A DNA stretch of 64,000 bases. Source: Artemisia argyi (taxonomy: Eukaryota; Streptophyta; Magnoliopsida; Asterales; Asteraceae). The stretch lies in the NCBI GenBank assembly GCA_030686995.1, contig CM060697.1, positions 41,506,959 to 41,570,958 of the forward strand, in the 5' to 3' direction. This document shows, piece after piece, positions 12,251 through 23,188 of the stretch. Positions within the stretch are counted from its first letter, which is position 1, and the number at the start of each line of letters is the position of its first letter. A model generated the notes under the pieces. The model saw only the letters and a program-made list of their open reading frames with translations, was not told where the DNA came from and did no database searches. The position numbers and the translations under genes were made by a program.

Positions 12251-12588
12251 TGATAACGCTCAAATTTAACACGTTTTTACAAGCGTTATTAGTGTTTTTG
12301 TGTATGTTATTTGGTTGTTTTTATATTCTTTTGCCACTAAATCGTATCAAAGTATGTTTTTGTAGCATATGTAGCCAAATGCAGGAAAAATGGAGAAAAA
12401 GTGAAGAAAATGAAGTATACGCGATTACACGAAGATTCCCGAGCTCAAAAGACCAATCTGTGAAGCATTCCATATGAGAATCTAAGTTTTGTCATCTCAA
12501 AGTTCCAAGTTCAGAGTTAATCAAGTTTGGATAGTGCATAAAGAACTTCACAAGGAAAAGTCAAAGTCCAAAGCAGCCAGGATCTACC

Positions 12589-12672
12589 ATCTGATCGGTT
12601 GGAGTCTAACCGATCGGATAGCCATAAAGACCATTTGCATCCGATCGGTATCAACCCGCAACCGATCGGATG
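12589..12672 (+). promoter_or_regulatory. Paired CCGATCGG inverted repeats in LTR U3
   Basis: Two inverted pairs stand in series: ATCTGATCGGTT/AACCGATCGGAT (one mismatch) with a 7-nt spacer, then CATCCGATCGGT/ACCGATCGGATG (perfect 12-bp arms) with an 11-nt spacer. They lie about 140-220 bp upstream of the TATA-like box. The 3' LTR carries the same arrangement at 26039-26122. Confidence 0.6.
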
Positions 12673-13162
12673 GTCATTTCTGCATGTTTTTACCAACTTT
12701 TGCGCACGAATCTTGGTCTTTTGTCCCATGGTTCTAGGCCCTTCTTAGTGTCTTATTGTCCAAGTTCCAGCATTTAAGTCCCTATTCATTACTAGGAGTA
12801 TTGGACAAGCATATAAGGACCTCAAGAGTGCACAATTGAAGACACCATTCAAGATACCATTTACTCTCATTACTACTCTCAATTATTATCATCATCTAGC
12901 TCTCAAAGGAGGAAAATTCGTGCATAAAGAACCAGGAACTTTGGAGGACCAAGGAAGCAACATTTGGAAGCCGAAAATCTCAAGAAATCATCACCAAAAC
13001 TTAGGTTATCAATACCTTGTCAATTGTTATCAATTTCCAAGCATTGTAAGACTCAAAACTATGGATTCTAATGTTAAATATTATGAGTTTATTTGCATGT
13101 TTGCTATGAGTGGCTAGTAATCTTTTTACACTTGTTTTGATGAAGTTTTATACTTAGTGATA

Positions 13163-15003
13163 TTTTTTTGGGTAAAGGGGAGTAATCCTGCACCCGGTAA
13201 AATACATTAATCAAAAACGTTTAAGTACAATGGAAGAGAGTGAGTCTCTCATCGAAGTCCCTAAGGACACTACCACTACCACTATATAAGAATGACATGC
13301 CATTCTTATAACTACCAGATCTAAATACAACTAACGATGACAAGTAATAAAAATACAATACATCACAACTCAAATAAAATTGAAGTCTTCTTAGTCATCC
13401 TAGCGATCCAGATCATAAACATGCGAACTTCCAGCTTCAACAAATTGCGTCTTCTATTAGTATTATGCAAAGCATAATCTAATAACCTAATAAGAGTGAC
13501 TTCCATAGCAAATAAAGTCGAAGCATAAACATGGTCTAAACGACCTAACCTCCAGCATATCTTCCAGCATATAAGAACTTGAACCAATCTTCCAACGGAT
13601 CCGAAAGAAACTTATGAAGGAAAACCAATGATCAAGTTATAATGCAACAACCAATATGACACGATATTGAATACACATGAGCTGCCAAAAGCAACCAAGA
13701 TTAGAATGAAAACCATTGGTATCAAAATCTGCCATATAACTTCAAAATGCATAAAACCATTAGCATCGATCACAAGATTACGTAAAATTGGCCACAACTT
13801 TGAACGGATTCCAAAGCTTGCCAACCCCGCCACAATAACAAATAAGATGAAAAATTCAGCAGGTCTTGGATCGAACATAAACAAACACCCAGCTCCAACG
13901 ACAACCATACCAGAAACACAACTCCTAGTATACCCAATAATGATCCATAAAATAATAGGCAAATCAGCAGGATCATCACTGTTAACGCTGGAACACAAAA
14001 CCAAGCACTATGACAAGAATTGCGTACCACTAAGCTGCCCAAATGCAACCAATATAAGAATGCTAATCCGAATGTAACATATTTGTCATAGACTATGAAC
14101 GAGGAACAACACCATCAATACCACGACAGCCAATAAAGGAGCAGATCGTGGCTTGAAACCATGGGATTATAAACAAGGGTATACGAAACCCTAACAACCC
14201 CCAAATAACCATAAAAGAATCATCTCTCCTTAAACCCATATACACATGCTTACATGTTAGAACCTGATTAAAGTCATCAATCAACAAACCCCAAAGCGGA
14301 TTACCCTTCATTGGAACGACCAGATTGAGCGTCATAAACCATAAAAAGAATCGAAACCCTAAAAGGGTTTCATAAGCATGATCGCACAGTAACATCCCAC
14401 CCAACATATGGATCAACCAGAAACATGATCATACTAAACATGTCAATCCACGCATCACTAATAGATCGTAAATCACACATAGAATCTATGAACACCAAAC
14501 GATCTAATGGAAACAAACCCCTAAAAACGATTACAACAAATCGTTAGGGTTTTAAATAACACAAAACCCAAACTGCACACTAAAGACGAAACCCTAAAAG
14601 GGTATCGAATAGAATGAAACATGTTAACCAGAAGATTGATTAACCAATGCGCAGCAAGGAGTAGATCGACCCTTAAATAATAATAATAGAACCGACAAAA
14701 CCACATAAGGATCAATAACTAAACCCCAAAAGAACGGATCTGATTAATAAACCAACCACAAGGATCGACTTAAGAACCGACAATAAAAACGATTTAGGGT
14801 TTAGTAATAAGGAGGCGAAATCAGAAAGTTATAGAATAAAACCAAAGGCACACCCCATCCTAGATGATAACTACCCTTAAAACCGATTGCATATCATTCC
14901 TAAGAACAATAGAGAGGCGGAATTAGTGGCAGTTTTGTGATCGGAATAGAGAGGATAGGGTGGCCGGATTTCGCCCCTAGGGGAGAGAGAACTAGGGTTT
15001 TTT
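13163..15003 (-). mobile_element. LINE-derived non-autonomous element, copy a (minus)
   Basis: Relative to the intact 3' LTR, about 1.84 kb is inserted here. On the minus strand it begins with the family 5' end (AACCCTAGTTCTCTCTCCCC, then GGGGCGAAATCCGGCC) and ends CCCTTTACCC plus an A tail. It carries the family stem-loop at 13285-13310. There is no target-site duplication; instead about 35 bp of LTR is missing. No coding potential is evident, and the frames present are unrelated between copies. Confidence 0.85.
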
Positions 15004-15801
15004 CAAGTCAATCCTAAGAACCAATTGTACCTTAAGTTTCATCGTGACATTTGTTTAGCCAAGTTTAACTAATTGATAATAGTTTCAAGGGTCGAAAGAT
15101 TTGTTATTATTCAACTAGTTATAATCATTTGTCTATGAATGATTGTTTTTCACCAGAATTATTCTTGACTAAACAAAGAAACAAGAAGTATGATTGTAAT
15201 GAGAATGCTTTTATAACATCAAATCGGATTGTTTGTAAACCTTTAGTTGGACGAAATTTTAAATGTTTATAAACAATTGTAACCTTTTTGTCTATGAATA
15301 GGTTACCTTTTATATTGACCATTTTCTAAGAGTATTTGATTTGTAATAAGAGTTTATTCTTGTGTTTAAGATATTCACCATACCTTATGAACCTTAGATA
15401 GATCTTGAACTGATTGGTTTACACCTAAAGCTTATTTTTATGAACTAAAATCATGACGAAGGTTTAACTTGTAGAAACAATAGATTAGATCACCATCTAA
15501 CTATCTCAACCAATATGTTATCAAAAGTTATCACAATCATGTGTGTCAATAGTAGAAAACTAGTCTAAATAAGTGTAGTTTTTAAATTATTGAATTTGCT
15601 TATTATCTTATTTGCGTACATTAGAGATCTACTTTTAGACTTATATTTTGATTCACTCACAAATCCCTGCGAACGATCCTGACTTACCATCATATCTTGC
15701 TATAACGGACGAGTACACTTGCTCGTATGTGTTGTTTCTAGATTTGGTAATTCACTCTTATAAATTTAAAACTTGCACTAACAAATAGCACATCAAGTTT
15801 T

Positions 15802-15819
15802 TGGCGCTGCTGCCGGGGA
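15802..15819 (+). other. Athila-like primer-binding site
   Basis: TGGCGCTGCTGCCGGGGA, close to the Asp-tRNA PBS TGGCGCCGTTGCCGGGGA with two changes, lies six bases after the LTR end at 15795. Confidence 0.75.
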
Positions 15820-16081
15820 TTTTGATTGTGTTTCTTTAAGTTTTAAAAGTCCGTTTCTTTTCGTGTTCGTTTTCTAAAAAAAAAAAAAAAAAGAGAAAAA
15901 TCCATAGCATCCATCCGATCGGACAGACTTTCAGCCGATCGGTTTCCCATTATTTTATTTTACTGTAGCGTCCATCCGATCGGTTTGGTATCCAACCGAT
16001 TCGGATAGATTTTTTTGTTTTTGATTTTTTATTTTCTTGTTCTTTTGTTTAGGTAATTGACTCGATTCTCTTGGTAGTTGT
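15820..16081 (+). promoter_or_regulatory. Athila-like untranslated leader with CCGATCGG motifs
   Basis: The stretch between PBS and gag contains an A-run (about 15877-15893) and three CCGATCGG palindromes (15915, 15935, 15976) plus CCGATTCGG at 15996. It echoes the U3 motifs. A role in packaging or dimerisation is only a guess. Confidence 0.5.
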
Positions 16082-17431
16082 ATGAACACTCGTTCTACTA
16101 CTAAAAAGCTTAGTACACCTTTATCCGATCCCGAGAGTTTGTTTCGTAAGAAGAGATCTTCATCTATTCTTAATTGGTTTGATAATCTTTCCGAAGAACA
16201 TCCGATTTCCAATCTTTTTGAACCAATACCCATGGCTGACGATCAACCCATGTGGGCCGCCAATAGAACCGTAGCACCTACTCCTGGATCTGCTATTGTT
16301 GTCGCCGACCTTGGTGAAAACTTTACCGTTAAAGGTCACCATCTTTCTATGATCAAAGACCGTCAATTTGATGGCCGTTCGCTGGCCGATCCGCATAAAC
16401 ACATTGCCGAATTCATTGAAATTTGCGGCATGTTTCGTTATGGAGATACTAATGTCGATGCTATCAAGCTCAAAGTTTTTCCATCATCACTAGCCGGAGA
16501 TGCCAAAGTATGGTATAACGAATTAACCCCAGGAACTATCAATACTTGGGAGGAGATGAGGCAAGCTTTTGTAAGCCAATTCTTTCCACCTGCCATGTAT
16601 GATAGACTAATGGGAGAAGTTCGTGCTTCTTCACAAAATCCTAATGAATCTCTTGTTGAAGCTTGGCTTCGCATGAAAGATTTGCTTCGAAGTTGTCATG
16701 GTCATAATTTAGGATGAGGAACAATAATCCAAATCTTTTATCATGGTCTTGATGAAGCATCCCAAGCAATCCTTGATGCCGGAGGAATTTTCCTTTACAA
16801 AACACCTAACGAGGCATATCAACTTCTTGAAGATCGAGTACTCCTTAAACTTGATTGGTCAAAAGATTCCAAAACCAAACCCCTACGGAAAACCGTTGCT
16901 TTTGCCGAAAGTTCAGATAATTCGAAACTCATGGACAAAATAGAAGCCTTGTCTTCTAAAATCGACTCGCAATACAAAGATATAAAAGGAGAAATGAAAG
17001 AAATGCGAGATGGCTGTAATAATTGTGGAGGAAATCACACATCATCCGAGTGTGATGACCAACCTATGAATGGACCCAACGAAGGGGAAGCCAATTATGT
17101 CCAAGGAGGATATCGTGGAGGAGGTTTTCGTGGTAATTATTACGGAAGAAGTTCTGGAAATTGGCAAGATCGCCAACAAAGGGATAACAACCATGATTTT
17201 CAACCCCGAACAGACAATCCAAACCCATCAAATTCAGATAAAAAGGAAGAATCCGATTTCGAAAAAATGATGCGAGAATTCGTAAATGCTCAAAGAACCA
17301 CAAATGAGTTTGTAAAAACCCAATTTTTCAATCTCAAAACCAAAGTTGAGCAAGGTCAGAAAAATCATCAAGCTTCTATCCAGGATCTTGAACAAAAATT
17401 TGGTAGACTTTCTGATCAATTTTCTTCGTGA
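16082..17431 (+). pseudogene. gag: Athila-like gag (one internal stop)
   Basis: Gag is the capsid precursor. The retrotransposon gag domain is clear around residues 120-200, with LKVFPSSLAGDAKVWYNEL and TWEEMRQAFVSQFFP. A short zinc-knuckle-like CNNCGGNHTSSEC follows at about residue 312, then a Gly/Arg/Asn-rich basic stretch and a helical segment. The frame starts at the ATG at 16082 and is interrupted by TGA at 16715-16717 and TGA at 17429-17431. Both sit where family members could have Arg (CGA). After each stop the same frame continues without a shift, so the gene decayed by point changes only. Confidence 0.85.
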
Positions 17432-20400
17432 ATTCCTGGTACATTACCAAGTAACACCCAATCCAATCCAAAACCATCTGGATCAAATGATAAGAATTAT
17501 CGTCCACCACAAAACAGAAATGAGCATATCAATGCTGTATTCACTCGAAGTGGTCTCTCGTATGATCTACCACCCATTCCTACCGATAACACTCTTATTC
17601 AAGATGTGGAGGAGGAAGAAGCTGAAGAAGAAGCAGCTGAAGAAGAACTAACCCAAAAACCAACCAAAGAAAATACCGTTCCACCAATAAAGCCTTATAC
17701 ACCAAAAATACCATATCCACAAGCCCTAAGAAAAGAGAAAAGAGAGGAGCGAAATAAGAAGTTTTTAGAGATGATCAAAGAAGTTAGAATTAACGTACCC
17801 CTCGTTGATGTTCTAGCTGGAATGCCCAATTATGGGAAATTTTTAAAAGAACTTCTTAATAATCGAAACAAGTTGGAACAAATTTCCGCTACCGTTCTCA
17901 ATGAAGAATGCTCTGCTATCATTCAAAACAAGATTCCACCAAAACTTGGAGATCCCGGAAGTTTTCTTATACCATGTACATTAGGAAACAACATCACATG
18001 TGATGCTTTAGCCGATCTAGGTGCAAGTATCAATTTGATGCCCTATTCGTTGTATTCTAAACTTTCCATAAATACATTGAAATCTACTAAGATGAGTATA
18101 AGATTAGCCAACCATACATACCAATATCCTGTTGGGGTTGCTGAAAATATGCTTGTTCAAGTTGGTAAATTTGTTTTTCTTGTGGATTTTGTCATCTTAG
18201 AAATGGAAGAAGATAGTCGAGTACCCTTAATCTTAGGAAGACCTTTCTTAAACACTGCTGACGCCATGATTAAAGTCAAAGGCAAAGAACTTAATCTTGG
18301 AGTAGGAGAAGATCGAATCACATTCTTAATCGATAAAGCAATGAAATATCCAAATTCTAGTGATGACACATGCTATAACATCGATGTTATCGATGAAGTC
18401 ACTGAAGAAGAATTGGATGCATTACTTGATGATTCGAAACCATTCATGACTACTTCAGAAAAGATCAGTGAAACAGATTCTGATAAAGAATTTGAGGAAT
18501 TCATGGAAATAAAATTAGAAGAAGAGGAAGAAGAGAAATTTGAAGATATCACTGAGAAAAATCAAATGAAAATCAAATCATCTCTAGAAGAACCACCCAC
18601 CGATTTGGAACTCAAAACCCTTCCCAATAATCTAGAATATGCTTACTTAGAAGAAAATTTACTTCTTCCAATAGTCATATCGTCGTTGCTCGAAACAAAT
18701 AAAAAAGAAAGTCTCGTTTCTATTCTTAAGAAGCATAAACGCCCTTTTGCGTGGACAACTTCTGATATTCCAGGAATTAGTCCAGATTTTTGCAAACACA
18801 AAATCAATTGTGAAGAAGGTACTAAACCCGTTGTAGAATGACAACGTTGACTCAACCCGAATATGAAAGAAGTTGTTAAGAAGGAAATTATCAAACTTCT
18901 TGACGCAGGAATTATTTATCCTATCGAGAGTAGCCCATGGGTGAGTCCAGTTCATTGTGTTCCAAAGAATGGAGGAATGACTGTAGTGACCAACGAAAGG
19001 AATGAATTAGTTCCTACTAGAACTGTCACTGGATGGCGAGTATGTATTGATTACAGAAAACTTAACAAAGCCACCAGGAAAGATCATTTTCCTCTACCGT
19101 TCATGGATCAGATGCTCGAAAGATTAGCAGGAAACAAATACTTTTGCTTCCTTGATGGTTTTTCGAGATATTTCCAAATTCCTATCGATCCAGCTGATCA
19201 AGAGAAAACCACATTTACATGTCCTTTTGGAACCTACGCTTACCGGCGTTTGCCTTTTCATCTGTGTAATGCACCTGCAACTTTTCAAAGGTGTATGATC
19301 GTAATATTTCAAGACATGCTTTAAACATCTATGGAAGTTTTCATGGATGACTTTTCAGTTTTTGGTGATTCTTTTGAAACTTGTCTTTCCAATCTCGATA
19401 AAATGCTTGAGAGATGTGAAGCTGCACATCTAGTTCTTAATTGGGAAAAATGTCATTTCATGGTAACTGAAGGAATTGTGTTAGGACACAAGATATCAAG
19501 TTCAGGGATGGAAGTAGACAAAGCTAAAATAGATGTTATCACCAAATTACCACCACCAACTAACGTTAAAGCCGTTAGAAGTTTTCTAAGACATGCCGGT
19601 TTTTACCGCCGATTTATCAAAGATTTTTCAAAAATATCACGTCCTATGACTAAACTTTTAGAGAAGGATTCTGTATTTGATTTCAATGCTGACTGCATTA
19701 AAGCTTTCGAAACATTGAAAAGTCAATTGACTAGTGCCCCAATTATGGTTGCACCTAATTGGTCACTACCATTTGTAATCATGTGTGATGCAAGCGATTT
19801 CGCTGTTGGAGCTGTTTTAGAACAACGTGAAGGAAAACAATTTCGTCCTATATACTTTGCTAGTAAAACACTCAACAATGCTCAGCAAAACTATACGGTT
19901 ACGGAGAAAGAATTATTAGCCGTAGTTTTTGCTTTTGACAAATTCAGATCTTATGTCGTGCTTTCAAAAACGATACTTTTTACAGATCATTCCGCACTCA
20001 AATATCTGTTTACCAAACAAGATGCAAAACCGCGTCTTATCAGATGGATTTTATTACTGCAAGAATTTGATATCGAAATAAAAGACAAGAAAGGAGCAGA
20101 AAATCTTGCAGCAGATCATTTGTCACGTCTCGAGAATCCGAATTTGGAAGAATTAAAAGAAAATAAAATTAATGATTATTTTCCAGAAGAAACTCTCATG
20201 ACGGTAGATAAAGATGATGATGAGGAAGTACCATGGTTTGCAGATTACGCAAATTATCTTGCAGGAGATATTCTTAAAAAAGGGATGAGTCACTACCAAC
20301 GTAGTAAGTTCTTTTCTGAGCTAAAACACTATTATTGGGAGAAACCTTACCTTTTAAAAATGTGCAAGGATGGAATGATACGAAGATGTGTTTCGGGTGC

Positions 20401-21640
20401 CGAAACAAGAAAAATTCTTGATGAATGTCATCATGGCCCAACTGGGGGACATTATGGTCCTTCCACTACAGCTAGAAAAGTTTTAGATGCTGGATTCTAT
20501 TGGCCTACAATTTTCAAAGAAGCGTATACTCTCATTCAAAACTGCGATGCGTGCCAAAAATCCGGTAACCTTTCTCGAAGAGACGAAATGCCTCAAAAGA
20601 GCATTCAAGTCTGTGAAATATTCGACATTTGGGGAATTGATTTTATGGGACCCTTCCCTAAATCACACAAATACGAATATATCCTCGTTGCAATCGATTA
20701 TGTTTCCAAATGGGTTGAAGCTGAAGCTCTTCCTACTAACGATGCACGTGTCAACTTTCTCAAAAAGCTTTTTGCTCGCTATGGAATTCCTAAAGCTTTA
20801 ATAAGTGATAGAGGATCCCATTTCTGTAATAAACAAATGGAGAAAGTAATGAAACGATATGGAGTTCATCATCGTTTTGCTATAGCCTATCATCCACAAA
20901 CTAGTGGTGAAGTCGAAAATACCAATAGAGCTATAAAAAGAATACTTGAAAAAATGGTTAAAGACAATCCTTCTGTTTGGTCAAGGAAATTAGACGACGC
21001 TCTATGGGCATTTCGTACGGCATATAAGACACCAATTGGTACAACACCATACAGGCTCTTGTATGGGAAAACATGTCATCTACTGTTCGAACTTGAACAC
21101 CGTGCTTACTGGGCGTTAAGAAGCTGTAATCCTGATCTAAAAATAGCTAGAGAAAAGAGATTTTTGCAATTACATGAACTTGATGAGTTAAGACTTCAAG
21201 CTTATGAGAACTCCAAGCTATATAAAGCAAGAACTAAAGCATACCATGATAGAAAGCTGAGAATTCAAAAACAATTCAAAGCTGGAGATAAAGTTCTGCT
21301 CTTCAATATGAAATACAAGTTTAATGCTCCGAAACTCAAGTCAAAATGGTTTGGACCATATGTAGTGAAACATGGATTTCCATCAGGTTATGTTGAACTT
21401 TATGACAAACATGGTGGAAGGTTCATTGTAAATGGGCACCAAATTAAACTCTATTATGATAAAGAGCAATTAAACGTGATTTCTAATGAAGAAATTTCAT
21501 CCGAATTTGAATATGAAGTTATCACATTCATGGCTCTATACAAGGGAATGGTCCCTTGGGCACACAGTAATGGTTTTATCTATGATGCTCTTCCTAGAGC
21601 ATGGGAAAATATTACATTGGAAAACATAGATGAAATATGA
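17432..21640 (+). pseudogene. pol: Athila-like pol: protease, RT, RNase H, integrase (three internal stops)
   Basis: It continues in the frame of gag. Using residue numbers from 16082, the aspartic protease motif DLGASINLMP is near 645. RT has VCIDYRKLNKA near 987 and the catalytic FMDD near 1087-1090. RNase H has CDASDFAVGAVL near 1235 and a TDHSALKYL block. Integrase has an HHCC finger (H..H..CDAC) near 1450-1500, then catalytic Asp in GIDFMG, Asp in SDRGSHF and Glu in GEVEN. Stops are TGA 18839-18841 (Trp expected), TGA 18848-18850 (Arg expected) and TAA 19322-19324 just before the FMDD block. No frameshift occurs over the whole 1,852 codons from gag to 21640. In life the polyprotein would copy RNA to DNA and integrate it in the nucleus. 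Confidence 0.9.
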
Positions 21641-23188
21641 GAGGGAATTGTGATAGGAAATGTGTTGTATATCCCTAAAAGGAAACATAACACTAAAACT
21701 TCATAATCTATTCTAAGTTTGAGTCTGGCTGAGGACTCATTAATAAAACAAGCGCTTCTCGGGAGGCAACCCGTGTGTTTACTTTTATTTTTGATTTATT
21801 TTATTTTTCAGTGTCTATACCCCAAAGTTTTACCACTTGGTCGAACTTAAGTGTGGGGGTGTGCTACTAATTTGAATAAAACTGCAATGCTTTTTGTTTG
21901 TTTGTTTTTGTTTTTAATAATGCAAGTGTTGATTGCAAGAAATAGAAGATTGGATAGAAACATAACACCGGATATCATGGTTTATTTTTTCATTTTCCCT
22001 ACTTTCATTCTTTTAAGTTCATTTATCACATTGGGGACAATGCTTAACTTAAGTGTGAAGGGGGGGGGGGGTGAGTAGGTAAAATAAGAAATTAAGTTTA
22101 ATATCGATTTAATTTTTAAATTTTGTTTGTCCTTATAATCTAGTTGTTTTCACGCTTTTAGGAATAAGTTATTAGAATAACTGGATCTATCCACTGATAA
22201 AAATTGGTAATTTTGAAAAATTTGAGATGTGTCTCGATTAATATTGCAATCCATTCTAGGATCGATAACATTTGCTAGCACATATTATAACCCTTTCCAC
22301 TAAATTGTGAGGATTTTAGCCTGTTCATATCTAGCATACATCTTTTATGCTTGAATCTTTTCTTATGAGTGTGCTGGTGATTTTATTTATTCTAGAACTT
22401 GTACTTGTAAATCATTACGAGACCGTTGTGAGATTACATTTTTGTAATATAAGTATACATACGTGATAAGAGGCAACCTTAGGATTTTAACCAAATAGCC
22501 TTCATTATTGATTTTTAGCTAGTCACATTGATTAGTTAATTTCCAAAATTTTAACCCTTTTGTTAGCGTTCATTTTTAGCGCTAGATACCCTTAGTTACA
22601 CCCTCCGAGCCATCCTTTTCGTTTTTGATAAATCCAAAAAAATACAAAAAGATTTTACACTTTAAACCTTAGCCTAACCCTTGTCAAAGTCTAAATGGTG
22701 GGTTGCTAGTTGCTTGGTTGTTGGATTGTTTCTGATGATTATTAGTTAGCCACACTTCACCAATCATGTGTGTGCCATTCCGACAAAGACGGTGACTGCA
22801 GCTTCTTATTTGTATTGTTGTGGTGATGCTTATGTAAAGTGTGGGGGAGTTTATTTAAAAATAAATAAATAAATAACAAAAAAAAAGTCATCGCAACTAT
22901 AAGGTGACAATTATAGCAAATGTGCTATATGTAAAGATGAAATTTTGTGATATGTTGTTAGCCAATGTGCTAAGTATGAAGAATATTGTTATGGCAAATC
23001 AATGTATCGATATTTGAAGAAGAGGAACATTGTAACTATAATCATTTACGGGTTCGTGCTTTGATCGGTGACTAGCAACAATGAGACTTAGACTTGATTT
23101 TATTTTTCTTTTAAAACCAATTTCATAAATATTCCCATGCCTTATCCTTACCCTTACCAAATTACTTTATCTTTCCGGATATTGTAAT
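21641..23188 (+). other. Athila-like 3' non-coding region
   Basis: No credible gene is present; a short frame at 21851-22078 looks fortuitous. It contains CTTCTCGGGAGGCAACCCG near 21755 and three copies of a polypurine-like motif (AAGTGTGGGGG at 21849 and 22837; AAGTGTGAAG followed by a G-run at 22051-22071). The GCGCTAGATACCC block near 22585 also marks the older remnant at 3088-5340. Confidence 0.75.
23181..23188. repeat. hAT target-site duplication, left copy
   Basis: ATTGTAAT is repeated exactly at 25144-25151; an 8-bp duplication is characteristic of the hAT superfamily. Confidence 0.9.

Larger units (their letters stand above)
12251..15795 (+). mobile_element. Athila-like 5' LTR (with LINE-derived insertion)
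   Basis: It matches the 1,733-bp 3' LTR apart from an inserted block at 13163-15003, which replaces about 35 bp of LTR. A TATA-like TATAAG at 12812-12817 follows two hairpin-forming CCGATCGG motif pairs at 12589-12672. Confidence 0.9.

Noticed and set aside
13612..14416. Several overlapping frames in copy a (e.g. 13612-14004, 13667-14077)
   Set aside because: They lie in non-coding LINE-derived sequence; the other copies do not conserve them and both strands give equally long frames.
21851..22078. 75-codon hydrophobic frame ending in a Gly run
   Set aside because: It ends in a polypurine G-tract, has no counterpart in the older remnant, and sits in a region known to be non-coding in Athila-like elements.
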